Translations under genes and position numbers: made by a program
Shown: piece by piece, positions 14,731 through 27,876 of the stretch
Layout: each line of letters begins with the position of its first letter
How positions within the stretch are numbered: position 1 is the first letter of the stretch
The notes under the pieces: generated by a model
The model's database searches: none
The model's input: the letters and a program-made list of their open reading frames with translations, nothing else
Told to the model about the DNA's origin: nothing
Origin: Crotophaga sulcirostris
Lineage: Eukaryota > Chordata > Aves > Cuculiformes > Crotophagidae
NCBI GenBank assembly: GCA_013397455.1
Contig: VYZB01000124.1
Location: 1,066,946 to 1,130,945 of the forward strand
Length of the DNA stretch: 64,000 nt
Reading direction: 5' to 3'

Positions 14731-15515
14731 CGGATCATCACCGCGTATCTATTCTAACTGATTTTAATCAAGCAACGGCAGATCATGATCTCCTGCTCCC
14801 AGGATAAGACAAGCAGCAGTGTAAACCTCCCAGCATCTCATAGTGACAGAACTTCAAACAGCACAATACAAATTACCAGTTAAAGCAACAGAGAGAAATT
14901 TAGGTGAGTAAAAGAAAACATTTTTTAAAACACAGTTTTGAGGGAGGTGAGCAGTTGCTGCGGTCTCTACTTGAGACATTTCCCATAAGGCTGTTCCTTC
15001 CTCATCAATGAAACCCAACTATACACTTCAGAACATTCTCTCTTTGCAGGAATACAAGACAGCTGAGAATCCCCAAACATCCTTTTCAGAGCTATATTTG
15101 GAGTTCCGTGCCACCTACATTTCAACACCTTTATATGCCAACGACAAAGAGGGCAAAATTGCAACAAAGTTCAGTTTGGGGCAGCAAAAACTCTCTTTGT
15201 GGAAAGAAAATACACTTGAAGACTGCACGAAAAGGTAGCATGAAAGAGATTGTTATGACAAATTGGTACAGTATGTTGCACTCTGAAAATAATGACTGAG
15301 TAACCCTGACTCAGTGAACACTGGCTTCTATCTAGCAGAGAAGGCACCCGAAGCGTGTTTAGACTGAACAAGAAAGGGAATTATTAAAAAGAGGCCACTC
15401 CTTCTTTCTGTGGTATCTCATACCCACAGGAACTTCGGTTAGGAAAGGCTTCCTTCTGAGTGCAACAAAGAACAAAAAAGTCATTACCATTTAACGTTAT
15501 TGAAGAAGTGACAGC

Positions 15516-16031
15516 ATGAAAAGTTTGGGTTTCCATCTCAGTATTCAATTCCAAATGCAACAAACATATTCCACTTCCTACATTCCCATGGAAATGCCAA
15601 AGCCCACAGCCTCTTCACTCTGTTTCCAACATTTGTGTTTGAAGTTAAGAAGTGTTTGCCTCCCCCTTCAGTGGGTGATCCCTGTGTACCTCTCACACGC
15701 TTTCCTAGAGGAGCTGTGCCTCCTAAGCAGAGTTCACAACACGCTCCATGTTTTCAGGTCTGACCTGCATTCCCTGTCCCTAAGACTGTACAATTGGCTT
15801 TTCAAGTCCCAAATTGAAACAAAGGTTAGTGGTAAAACCTTGAGCTTGCTGTATTCCTTTACATTGTTCAGTCGAGTGAGACTAGGCATTACACAGATTT
15901 CAGACACACTTCTTCACGTAACAGAAAAAAAGACAGAGAAGGGAAGTGAAGCCAAAACCCCTCTGACTTTTTTCTGGCTGATCTCAAACTGTAGGAATTC
16001 CCCAATCACAAAAACGTTCTGCCCTCGCTAA
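15516..16031 (+). other. 171-codon open frame, probably fortuitous
   Basis: This is the longest open frame outside repeats and known genes (ATG at 15516, stop by 16031). The product is Leu/Ser/Thr-rich with no recognisable domain, signal or repeat. There is no CpG island, obvious promoter or splice context. In 64 kb of six-frame AT-rich DNA one such frame can arise by chance. Confidence 0.15.
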
Positions 16032-17929
16032 GGAAATGATGTTGATTAGAAAAAAAAGTTCCAGATGTTAACTGAAAGCAATGTCAAGACGAAGGGAAAG
16101 TGGAGGAGAGAAGGCTGTGTGGTGACCCCACCCCAGGCAGGAAATTCAGCACTAGCCCTGTACCCTCTCTGGGCTGGGCTGCAGCCAAACGCCAGACAGT
16201 GCTCACACACACTCACACTGGGCTGCTCTCCTCCCCTCCCAGCAGCAATTAGAGCGTTTCCAGTTTAACCCCACCAATTCTTTATATCCTTTATATAATT
16301 AGAATTAAAGTTATAGTAGAAAGAGGAGGTTTTGTTTATTCTTTTCAATTTTTCCTTCCAGAAGAACTAGAACCACCTACTTCTCTTCACAATTCCCATG
16401 CAATTTCTTCCTTACATGCTTATTAGGGCAGTGTCCCTGAGTGAGATCCGCAGGTATCTCCAAAGGCACAGATATGGTTAAAATACAAAGCTCTTCAAGA
16501 GAAGACACTGCACTCATAGCCAAGACAAATGTCTTAGTTCTCTGTAAAGCTAGTTAATGTCATTTAACTCCTTGTGGGTTTTGGAAAATGGCCAGAGTAA
16601 TCCAGCTGTTCATTTCTCTGGGGGTGAATTACCAGTGCTCACGTAGACTTCTTCTATTCCTCACATTTGTACTTCACTATCTATCAGAATAATGCTACTT
16701 AAATTAGATATTTAGGGAAAAGAAAGGAAAGGGGGAAAAAAACTAAAGCACTCTGGCCATGAAAGTCTACACGTGTTCATGAGACTGAGACTTATTTTCT
16801 TCCTACTGGAAAAATGTTCATTATGGGAAAAACCTGTTTCCTGTTGCAGAGACTACTGCACTGATGTTTAGCCCAACCACAAGCTAAGCTCCCGGGGCAC
16901 GCTCTCACCTACTTAGTTACCATTTCACAATTCCCTATAGGAGTGAAAATCTCCTCTTTCCAACAGACCATGAAGACTGTAGGACATTATTATTATATAA
17001 ATGCCTCTTGAACCCTTCTAAGTCTGATAATTTATCCCTTCAAAATGACTGCTTCATGAGAACATAAAGGATTTTTAATGAAATAAATATTTACTTTATA
17101 TATTGCCTTGCATTCTGCAAGATGTGAAAGTATCCCATAACAGACTGCCAAGCTTCATGAAAATGCAGTTGTGCTTAGCAGCAGCGTGGGTCTGGGTTTA
17201 TCAGACTTCCTTCCTCCCTCCCTTTCTTACCATGCACATGTGGTTTCACAGAAGGAAAGTCAATGCTGGTTATGGTCTCTCAGGACTGCCTGGACCGCAG
17301 AGGAGAGAGAAGGCTCCTCAAGATTAACAATTACTCAGTGATCCTGAGGGCCTTCTTGAGGAATGAGGGACTGGTACAGGGATATCTGAGGTTCACTGCA
17401 GCCCTGTGTGAGCACAGCCTGGTTCTTTTGTCTAGAAAATCAAAGGAAACTTAAAAAATTAAGATCAGGAGTGGCAATTACTTGGTTTGGTCAGGACATT
17501 TCAGTTCTGGGTCACTCAAAGCTGCTTGTGAAAGAACCACACACCAAGAACTATTCCTAGAAACAATTCAGCAGATTGCCAGTAAATATGCAGAAACCAT
17601 GAACCATTTGTAGAAGATATAGGAACAGGTGAAATTTACTGCAGAAATTCTTAGCTGCTATTTACTCCCTCAGCTGGGTACCAAACCCAGATAGTGTAAG
17701 CTTTGTCCTAAAACCAAAATAATTTATTCAACAAAAACGCCAATTGCTCTCATTGTTATTATCAATATTTGTATTACAGTGATATGGATACAATATGACT
17801 AAAACCAGACAAGTGAAAGGTACTTACTGAGAATCATAGGAAAGGCTTTTCAGTCCTTTCAAAAGAATGGCCCAGACCTAAGCTAAACAACTCGTTGGAG
17901 AACATTCTGCAGGGAGTCATTATGAACTG

Positions 17930-17995
17930 GCAGAAGAGATGGACAAGATGACCTAATAGGTTTCTTTCCACCTCTGATTTTTGTGACTACATAAT
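17930..17995 (+). mobile_element. Old CR1 3' remnant (tentative)
   Basis: GATGACCTAATAGGTTTCTT followed by CCACCTCTGATTTTTGTGAC resembles the end of an older CR1 subfamily. It is diverged, so the call is tentative. Confidence 0.45.
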
Positions 17996-19687
17996 TCCAT
18001 CTTGATATGGGACCAGAGAAGTTGACAGTTCCATCTGCAGTCTCTCTTAAAAGTTATTGACTCTACTCATGGAATAGTTCAAAAATTGAAGGGAAAAACC
18101 TCACATGTGAAGGAATTGAGGGCGTGTATTAAATCTGGGTTAATAACATTTAGAAGTCATAAACAGGAATGAAGATGCAATGAAAGCAAAGAATGGCCAT
18201 GGTTTAAAAGCACAGTGAAGATGTGATGAGATGATGTTAAGCAGAAAGATGGCTTATTAAGTAAGTTTATCACTGCTACAAAGCCACAAATAAAGGTTTT
18301 GAAATTCTGGGTTTTCTTTAGCATATAAGAGAAAAGCATCTCTTTCCAAAGCAGAATCAATTTCCCAAATTTCAGAGCTCTTCTGCTCCCGCAGGTGTCC
18401 TTGTGTAATGGTTTCTAAAGCATTTTTAAAATTAAAAATAATAAAAGTTTTAATGGTGTTCTCTTGGCGAGGAAAATCAGAACAGTTATGAAAGAGCAAT
18501 AAAGCAGCCTTTCTCTTCTAGCTGCCAACAACTCCAGAAACATGTTAGCTGGAACTCTGACCCCTTACATAGAAAACATTAGAACAACTGCAACTTGATA
18601 CAATTAACTGGTATTAGATTCAAAGTTTGTGAGGCCAACTGGCTTTTATGATATATTTCTTGGTACTTACACACTAATGGAAACACTCCAAACTCTTGAA
18701 AAATATATTCCAGATAGGCTGACTGTTAACTCATTTTTTAAAGCAACTGCGTTAGCAACTGCTCGTCCTGTCTGCAAGGAATGAAAACCAGACAGACACA
18801 GCATTTCTGCTGCTGTACACCCGAGAAACTGTTTCTATCTGCATTCAGCTCTCCCTCAGAATAGATTAACAATGGCAATATTTGAAGTGTTACGGAGAAA
18901 AAGCTTTCATTGCACTTCTCAAAATACTAGTATCGCAGTTCCAACATTTCCCAATATGTCTCTTCATTCTCTAGCTCAATATTAGAAGAGGTACATAAAT
19001 CTTCTCCTAAACCAGAAAGCCTTCAGCTATAACGTGTTCCACACCACACGCTCTCTCTTTCTGCGTGACAGAAAAGTGGAGCATGGGCCAGAGTAGCATC
19101 TGTAGCAGAAGGATGACGGCGGGAGATTATGAAGCACTGAAAACTGTAATTCCTATGCAACCCTGTCACCTGTATTCAAAAGGGGATGGTGATGGAGAGC
19201 CACTGAATTAAATGAGATGGAAGGCTGAGTTGGGTCCTACCACCCAGATTTCCATGGGTGTTTTCTAGTAAAGCCTGTGTTCTGCAGCAGAAACTCCACC
19301 GCAGGGAACAGGATCTCCCTGGGTGTGCCGGCTGCACTGACATCCATCTATTCAGTGCTGGGCTGTTCTCTTAGCTGTTCAAAAATTTTACAGGGATGAT
19401 TAGGCAAATGTTTCCATAACAAACATTTATAGAATTTCCTACAGATGTCGAAGTACTGACATAACAGACAGAAAATTCAGGGCTGCCCTGTTCACAAATG
19501 ATGTGGGAAAATGCAGATGGCGATGGCTCTAAAGGGGGAACAGGGGATGGGGTGAGAGTGGGGTTTAATCATAGCCATCATCCTTTTTTGGTCCTGAAAA
19601 ACTCCTCCCACTAGGGTTAGATGACGCCAAATGTTAAAAGAAATGACTGAATTACACAGGAAAACTGACACAATTCTTTACAATCAT

Positions 19688-19819
19688 CAAAGGAGCTGTG
19701 GCTATAGCACAAATGCTCGCTCTGCAATCCTGCCATTGCTTGGAGCAATGGAACCGCAGTGTGGTGTGCGATTTGTTAATGGGAGAGGATTGGGAATTAC
19801 TCTGACAACAGCTCCTTTG
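19688..19819. repeat. Interrupted inverted repeat with inner hairpin
   Basis: CAAAGGAGCTGT at 19688-19699 is exactly complementary to ACAGCTCCTTTG at 19808-19819. Between them CCATTGCT-TGG-AGCAATGG (19733-19751) forms a perfect 8-bp hairpin. The arms between are not well paired. It could be a small palindromic DNA element remnant or chance. Confidence 0.5.
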
Positions 19820-20716
19820 AAGGTGCAGTTCAACTTGCACACAAATTTGAAAAAATCCCAGTTTAACCCTTATATCTGTGCTCTATAAAACCTGTACACA
19901 AAGACAGTCCAAATGCACAGTGTCAAGAATTGCCACAGTAAAGTTTTGCATTCTTCAGCAAATCTCCAAATGCTCATAAACATTGAAGATTTAAGCTTTT
20001 CCACCTCAGTACAGGAGATATTTTACCCTTTCTTACTGCTTTTGCTTCTCAAACACAGAGTATCACCCAACAGCAGCACAGCTGTGCAGACCTATGTAGA
20101 GGTAACATGTTAAATCCCAGTTCTGACCTGTGTATGTTTGCCCAGCAGCCTGTTCTCCTTAGGCTGGGGATACAGGCTGTGAGAAAGAACGTTGGAAAGG
20201 CAAAATCTCACTCACAGTCACTTAGAATTAGAAGTTCAGAAATATCTGTGATTTATGACAACATATGACAGATACTTCTATCGCACAAACACAAAGATGG
20301 TTGTCTTTATGCCCATTTAATTTACCAGGGAAATCATTACATAAGCCTTTGTGACCTTGATCAAAACTCACAATAAACACAACCAGAGCAGGATCTTCAC
20401 TTACGCTTTTGGCCAATGATGTGCCTATTTATAGCTTTCATAACAAAACATGTACCTTACCACGGCAACCACTGCGCCCGTGTGCTACTGCTGAGACAAA
20501 AAGCACTAACCAGTGTCAAATCATGCTTCCAGAACAATTTGTTTCCCAGTTTCCAAGCACATATTCATCATCACTGATCATTATGAAACATTATTTATTG
20601 CTTTTCTCTGTTGGTCATTCAACTCATTTTTCTTTTCTTCATAGAAGCAGAAAAGCATCAGGAAAGACAGAATGGTAGTTTCCATTTTGCAAGTCAAGTA
20701 TTCTAATCTTATATAC

Positions 20717-20764
20717 AATTTTCAAATATGAATATTTCCTTATATCAAATTTTCAAATATGAAT
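20717..20764. repeat. 17-bp direct repeat
   Basis: AATTTTCAAATATGAAT occurs at 20717-20733 and 20748-20764 in AT-rich DNA. It is a simple local duplication. Confidence 0.8.
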
Positions 20765-20861
20765 TTAAAAGGTTACCTATACTAGGAAGCCTAAGAAATA
20801 AGAGAGGTTTGTGTTTTGAAACGTACGTGCTATAGCCTCATCTCTGCTAAAGTCAGCTGAA

Positions 20862-21312
20862 CGAAGGGACCATGGAGGTGATCCAAGGGCTGGAGCACCT
20901 CTGCTATGGGGACAGGCTGAGAGTTGGGGTTGTTCAACCTGGAGAAGAGAAGGGTCCAGGGAGACCTCAGAGCAGCCTCCAGTGCTGAAAGGGGCTCCAG
21001 GAAAGCTGGGGAGGGGCTCTTGGTCAGGGAGTGCAGGGACAGGGTGAGGGGGAACGGTTTTAAGCTGAAAGAGGGGAGATTGAGACGAGATCTGAGGGAG
21101 AAATATTTCTGCGAGGGTGGGGAGGCCCTGGCCCAGGTTGCCCAGAGCAGTGGTGGCTGCCCCATCCCTGGAGGTGTTCCAGGCCAGGTTGGATGGGGCT
21201 TGGAGCCCCCTGACCCAGTGGGAGGTGTCCCTGCCCATGGCAGGGGGTGGCACTGGATGGGCTGTGAGGTCCCTTCCAGCCCAAACCATTCCATGGTTCT
21301 GTGATTCTATGA
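20862..21312 (+). mobile_element. CR1 LINE 3' fragment, about 450 bp
   Basis: Contains GGAGAAGAGAAGGGTCCAGG, GCCCAGAGCAGTGGTGGCTG and the end CCATGGTTCTGTGATTCTAT. It is well preserved and so probably relatively young. The long open frames on both strands at 20777-21416 belong to this repeat and are not host genes. Confidence 0.95.
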
Positions 21313-24300
21313 ACTACGCTGATGGGATCAGCTGCAGGGTTGTAATGGGTTGTAATTGCAGGTTTGTTTATTTTTTTGTTTGTGTGTGTTTGTTCATTTG
21401 TTTGGGGTTTTTTTAAGAGTAAAAGCTCCTATAACTGACATGCAGACAAAGAAATCAGGATCCCTCAGATTAGACAAACATTTTAAACCCTTAAAGAAGT
21501 AAAACTGAATGGAATTCATGAATTAATTACTATAGCTCTTTGAGCAATCAATTCCAATCACTATTAATAATATAACTTTCCCTTCAAAGAATTACTTTCA
21601 CCTTATAAAGTCAAACCTTGTAACCTCCTTAATCTTTAATACAGCCTGCAACAATTACTATAAGGCATAGAGGATCTACAAATTGGAAGCCCTGCGCGAT
21701 TATCTCTTTTTCCAACAGACTCTTCTGACGATCATAAATAACAGTAAAATTACCATAAAAATTAATAGTACTACAGTTAAAGAAAATCATTATGTAAAGG
21801 TTTATGAATTTTGCAGCCATTAATAGACATAAGTTAATGAGCCATAGGCTTTCCAGAATATGATATCAGGTATTTTTCCACCAATGAAACTTTCAGAGTT
21901 CCAAATCCTTCAGAGGTCACCAACTTCAAAAATAGAACAGAAAGTTACTGTTTAACATGAATGTGAGTAAAAATGAAGCAGAAGTATTACAGCAAGTATT
22001 ATGCACTGCAATTTGAGCAGTCTAATAAAACACAATAAGGAAATCTACCTTGTCAAAAATTTGGAATGAAGAAATTTTTGAATATAGAATATTTGAGATG
22101 AACAAAATGCATTTTGAACACTCTCTGCATATTTTAAATCACATGTGCGCAGATTCGTAGCTTTAGGCTAGAAGGGAAATCAGGATCAGGGCTTATAGAC
22201 ACCAAGGGATGGAGAAATGCATGATGCCCCTTGGAAATATGTTCCAAAAAAGGTTATTGTAACAAATTGCATTTTGACTACAGTGAATGTAGCTGATCTT
22301 CCATTCCATTACTCTCATGCTGTCTGCATGGGATGTTTCAAGCTCACAGTAACAAAAATATGAAGGAAACATGACTCCGACAGTAACAATAGCCTTTGGT
22401 TTTATCAGTCAAGTTTTTAAAGAAACAGTGAATATCTGAGTTTTTAAAATTGCCAAGAAAATTCGCTACAGCACAAGAAACAAATATCTATCATCGATCT
22501 AAGGAAAGAAAAGCTTTTTTAAAAAATCTTTTCCCTCCAGTCCCTGTACACTGCAAAGCCACTTCTATTAAAATAGCGTATGATTATTCATGTTATAGTA
22601 CACATGATAATGCTTTAGTGTGTGAAACTCCCACGACATAAGAAAGCTTAAAACTAATTGAAAAAAAGCCAGTATTTAAATAGTTATCCTTGTGTTTTGT
22701 AAAAATAAACACTTCTCACTATGGAGGAGCAAGGAAAATTAAAAAGGTTATCTCTTCTTCCATTTATTCACTTCTTTCCTAATTGAAAGTTATTAGGACA
22801 TAGATAACTTAAAGCACACAATAACACGATCATTAGAAAGGTATTTAACTGTGTGCTCATGTCCCATCAAAACCAAACTGATACAGTGACACTACATTGT
22901 ACTTCATGGGAAGCTGGATTTAAAGGAGATTATGTGCTTAACTTTTAATTTCACCAGCCTTTCAACATTATCGTTGAAAAAGTCTTGGCAATTAAAAGAT
23001 TTTGGTGTGAGAGGAGAAAGCCTCAAGACTGTTCTATAACACACTGATAAGAGAAGGAATAGGAATGGTATTTAAAAAAATATAAATCAATTTGAGATCC
23101 ACTAATGAATGCAGGTGATGAGTGCAAATCTTATACAAGTAAACATAGAAGGGTTTATACAACCTAGCTACCTTGTTTCACTTAGAATTACAAAAAATCA
23201 AGACACTGCATCTTAAACATACATATACATTCAAACTTTACATGTACAGTTTTTATGGCAAAACACTGAAGACAAAAGATAAAAATGGCTTCGCTTTAAA
23301 TGGGGGGGAAAAAAACCCCAAAGCCCCAGGAGTCAAGTTAAAGATTCAGAAGTCAGGGCTAGGAGGGAAAAGGAAGATAAATAATTTAGCACCAAGCATA
23401 ACTAAAGCCTGTCACTCTGCCAACTTTAAAATAAAAGGGTTTACGAGGATCCTGAGAGTTTTTACAGAATCTCTAGGGTTTTGAAAAAATAAATCCAGAA
23501 GAAGAGAAGAGTTCTGAAGCATTTCGCATAAACAGATTTTAAAGACACAATTAGACTGTGAGAATAATGGCATGGAAAGGTCCCCTCAGCTCAGAGTTAA
23601 CCGTTCTCTGGTGCCGTGTTTGTCTTCCTGCATCACCACCACCGCGCCATCCGTAGGGTGGTCTTCTTTCACGGATGCATCACCCTGTCAGAACCCAGGG
23701 CAGATGTGCTCACGGCAGACCGAAACACATCAGGATCATTTTAAACAACATGGATAAGCCTGTGAGTGGCACTGAATGTGGAGGCACTGCCCAACACACA
23801 CACAGTTACTGTTTCAAGATGAACCACACGTTCATGCTTAAATACCAGTTCTGATTCCTTTCAGTTGAGCAACTTTTGTGTTTTAGAGTGTCAGTATTCT
23901 TGGCTTAATGTAAGACAACAAAGCAAATCAAAACCTTAGAAAGCCTTGGCCACTCACTTATTGGAGGGGGGTAGTGCAGCAGGGCAAAGAAAGGAGAAGT
24001 TTCGCATGATTTTCTTCTACTTTACATCTATATTTTTGCTCTTATTGCTTTTTTGCAATAAGAATGTGGAGCGAGGTCCTTCGAACTGCATAAAACTGGG
24101 AGTTAAACTGCAAAACCTGCACCTATGTAAAAAATGTTAATTCCATATCATAATTGCTTTTTACTTCAAACTAAGATGTAACCTTGTACCTCATTGCGCA
24201 GACAATGTTAACTGTAGGAGAATCACAGAAAGGAACGAAGTTCATTTAAGACATAAAGCAATTTTGAATTGCATTGATTACAGTGATCAGTCTATCACTT

Positions 24301-27300
24301 TAATGTCATCTCAGCTGGCATTTATTAAAAAGACATACATGTGACAGCCCATTGATCCTTAACACTGAGCTGAGATAAAAAGTCTATTTGCAAAGGAAAA
24401 TTACTTCTTTAATTAGAAATGGAGTATCATTTTCTCTTTTCTTTGTTAGAACTTCAGCAGCCATGGATCAAATACATCACGGGAGGGGTTGTAGAATCTG
24501 CCATCTCGTTTGATTTAAAAGTCTTCGCAGTTAATCATTCAAAGTTGTGCAAACGAGCACTTGAGATGGGAGAGAACACAGGCACGTTCCACCCGTACGC
24601 AGGCGCTCGACGCACGAGTGCCAAGGAAAGGTCTCGGAAGGGAGAGCTTTACTTCTTGGTGGACTCTGCCAAGGCTGAAGCTCAGGGCACAGGGTCACTA
24701 CCGCTCCAAGTCCCTCTCTACACATGGAGTAAAGGAGCAAACAACAACTGTTCCACAGACTCTTTGTCAGGTTTTCAATGCATTCCCTAGGGACAGGCAT
24801 TTACCTCTCCTCACGACAAACTATTTCATACAGCATTTGCCAAAAAAGAATCCAGCAAACCTTTGCCAAAGAATACACTGCAGAAATGGCTGAACCTTGC
24901 CAGCCATTTAATGTACGTGGAAAAATAAATCTCAGTCTACCAGAAGATATTCCACCAGCAGATAAAATGATAGATGTGCCTGACACACTGAATGACACGC
25001 TGTTCTACAGATTCCAGGCAGATTCGTTGTTGGTGAATAGAATTTTGAAGCCAAGTAATTTAATCTGCGGACCTATAAAATCCTCTTTTTAACATTCTGT
25101 TTTCTCTTTGTACAAATCCAAAATGACATATTTGGAAAACCTTTCATTTCATACAGTGTCTCTTCCAGTTCTAGGGACAGGCAGTCTGCTCGGCCGTTAG
25201 CAGTGAATCCATCACTTGGATTGCCGTCTTTATGTAGACTGGTTAAATGATGGCCTATCAGTCTCTCCCAGAAACACAGGGGCATCTCCACGCTCTACAG
25301 ACCTGAATTCTACCACTCTTTCTACTGTTCTGTTCACATCATGACCTTTGGCAAACAAAGACAACGGTGAGTTTGCACGACTCATTACAAAACCCTATTC
25401 CAGTTTCAAATTCACCTGCTATCTTAGTGCTACACCACCAGCTTTATTTTATACTCTACTTGAAAAGCATGTAATTCAACAGGTACGGGTTTAATTTCTC
25501 TAAGATTTCAGAATGAAAATCACAAACTAATAGTACTAAGGTGGACTACAGAAGTAAATCTACATAGTCTTGCAGAAGTAGACTCTTTATACCAAGTGGA
25601 ATTAATTCTGGATAATCAACTCATCTTCCATTTCCCCATCAATTAAAATCAGAAAAATTCAATGCACCACTGATTTCTTAGCTGAATACAGAATCCAGAC
25701 TAAATGATTATTTACAACAAAAGTCTTCAGGACCTTGAATTATTTATAGTCTTTTGTGCAGTCTGTAACCTTTTGGATTTACTTAAATTGCTGCCTACAA
25801 ATAAATTACCAGTAACTCATCATCTAGTCATAAAAATAACTTAATTGGACTGCTATTAGATATTTAATTGCCTTCACAATGTTTGCACCATGTTTGTCTA
25901 TTAAGCTTTAGATAATATTTCCTAAATTCATCTGAGTAAACTATCAGTCCCCTTACAACAATAGACAATAATCTGCACTCCTGTTTTAACTTCCCCCAGG
26001 GTACAGATTAAAAGTTTCAGGTGGCAGTTCTTTACTGTGTTACAGACTCTCTTTATGGCAATGCAAGCTGTCACAGATGATGGCTACTGAAGCCCTTATG
26101 TGTGTATTTCCAGCCATTACGCAGGGGACAGGAGCTGTGAAAACATTCCCTGTACAAGCTCTGAAAATCTGGCTCTCGAATACCTAGAAATGCAGAATTC
26201 ATTGGCTGTGATTGTTCTTCATAGCAAGTAATTTTCATCTTTGACCAGACCCAACTGGTGAAATACTCAGCTGTACCCAATCACTAAAAGTAATTTCAGT
26301 ATGGCTATGGCTATTTTACACAAGACACAAATTTGGCCCAAATGCTGTGGTTCTGTGTGGAACAGCTCTGTGTGAGCACGCACAAGTGTAAATTAATAAT
26401 TTATCCGTTGCACGGTGAGGAAAGAAAGCAGCACATGTAGAATTTGAGGTTTAATCTCTATAACTGGCAGGCAGATCTGAATTGAGGTACTAGAATCACC
26501 ATTGTTCAGCAGAAACAGCAAATTCAGGCTCCCAAGGTTAGGCTGAGATTAAGGAGCATTCCAAGTCTTAGTATGTGTTACTGTTTAAGTGGTATTTTTG
26601 ACAGAGAGCTATGAATTTACAAACATAAATAAAGAGCCTAAATTAGCAAATTATAGGTTAAGATATCCCTTTATGTCTAGAACTCGATGAAATTATTCCA
26701 AATACTTTAGAAGTCTGAAAAAGTTTCTATTCAGGATAGTGAATATTTATATTACTAGTTTACAAAAGGTAAGTTAGTTACAGGAGATTAGGACCATACA
26801 ATATATCAATAACAGAAACCAAGAGGCCCCATACCCAGAACTACTGCTCTAAATACAGGGTGGAGTTGCTGTACAGAAAAAATGACATATGAAAAAAGTA
26901 ATGGATGGAATTCTTATGTGCTCCAATTCTAGAATCTAGTGTAGGATGATGCTAATATCATCTAATAATATCAGGATCAAAGATGAGTGGAATAAAACTT
27001 CCAATTTTAGACACTCTTTATCTGCAGGTGTGAATGTATAATGAATTCTCACCACTGGCTCCCTGTTATAAATCCAACGATTTTGTACTCTATGACAGCA
27101 GTTTCTACAATTTCCTTTTGGCACAACCTGCTTGGAATATATGACAAAACAGCAGGGTGCCAAAACATTTTTCTAAATGATCTACTTTGCAAGACAGCTT
27201 CCAAGTGTGACCCTGATGAATCTTATCATTACTCTTGAAATAGAATAAACATGAAAGAAAAAACCCACATATCATTTACTTAAGTGGGCATTTCCTTGTT

Positions 27301-27690
27301 TCTTTTACATACTACTCCACATCCATGCCAAAGTATTCATTCCAATGCACAAAGCGATTTAAACCCAGGTTAAATAAAACCCCATTATTTGCTAGGATAG
27401 AATTGCACTCTGCCTATTTTTAAATCCTGCTGTCTCAGACAAGTGTAATGAATCATTTGATGTCATCTCATTACCATGTTCGCTCTACTCAATGGAATTG
27501 CTCTTCCTATCCATTCCTTGTATGGAACTCTCTAAATTAGATGGCAGAGCTTTTCCAGAGGACAAACCCATCCTCTGGCAGACTACAAGGGATTTGACAA
27601 GATTCAAGCTACAGAATAAGGCTGGATGACTCTATACTTTAATTGAATATCAGATCCTTTTAATGGTACAGAGAGGCATTTCAGTGCAAT
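21313..27690. other. Gene-free AT-rich sequence
   Basis: No recognisable gene. Short open frames around 24.4-25.1 kb (plus strand) look protein-like in composition but have no start, splice or family support. Confidence 0.5.
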
Positions 27691-27876
27691 TTATAGTGAT
27701 GATTCAGAGTTTACTTTAATTGGGAAGAAGCGTTTATGTGCAAAAGCTACATCAGAAAAGGGGAGGGGATCATCACATACATCTTCAAAATAATAGCTCT
27801 GAATTAAGGCAGATTCCAGTTGCAACACAAATTTCCAGAGGCTTCTAAGTTTTTCATCCCAGCATGACATGCCCTG
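27691..27876 (-). CDS. Candidate terminal exon, unrecognised
   Basis: Open segment of 61 codons plus TAA after a very good acceptor (TTTCTTGGTGTCTGCAG|CAG, a NAGNAG pair that keeps frame either way). It contains SCWDEKLRSLWKF and YYFEDVCDDPLPF. It is in phase with the two candidate segments upstream. No polyadenylation hexamer was seen close behind it, and no family is recognised. Confidence 0.2.
   Translation of the reverse strand, partial: QGMSCWDEKLRSLWKFVLQLESALIQSYYFEDVCDDPLPFSDVAFAHKRFFPIKVNSESSL

Larger units (their letters stand above)
11713..20861. other. Gene-free sequence with small CR1 pieces
   Basis: Apart from CR1 fragments at 14.6 and 17.9 kb, the inverted repeat at 19.7 kb and an isolated open frame at 15.5 kb, I see nothing identifiable on either strand. 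Confidence 0.55.

Noticed and set aside
20777..21416. Several overlapping open frames of 74-170 codons on both strands
   Set aside because: All are within or at the edge of the GC-rich CR1 copy at 20862-21312, whose low stop-codon density creates them.
24419..25092. Plus-strand open frames with protein-like composition
   Set aside because: No coherent splice structure, recognised domain or start context; consistent with chance in stop-poor DNA.
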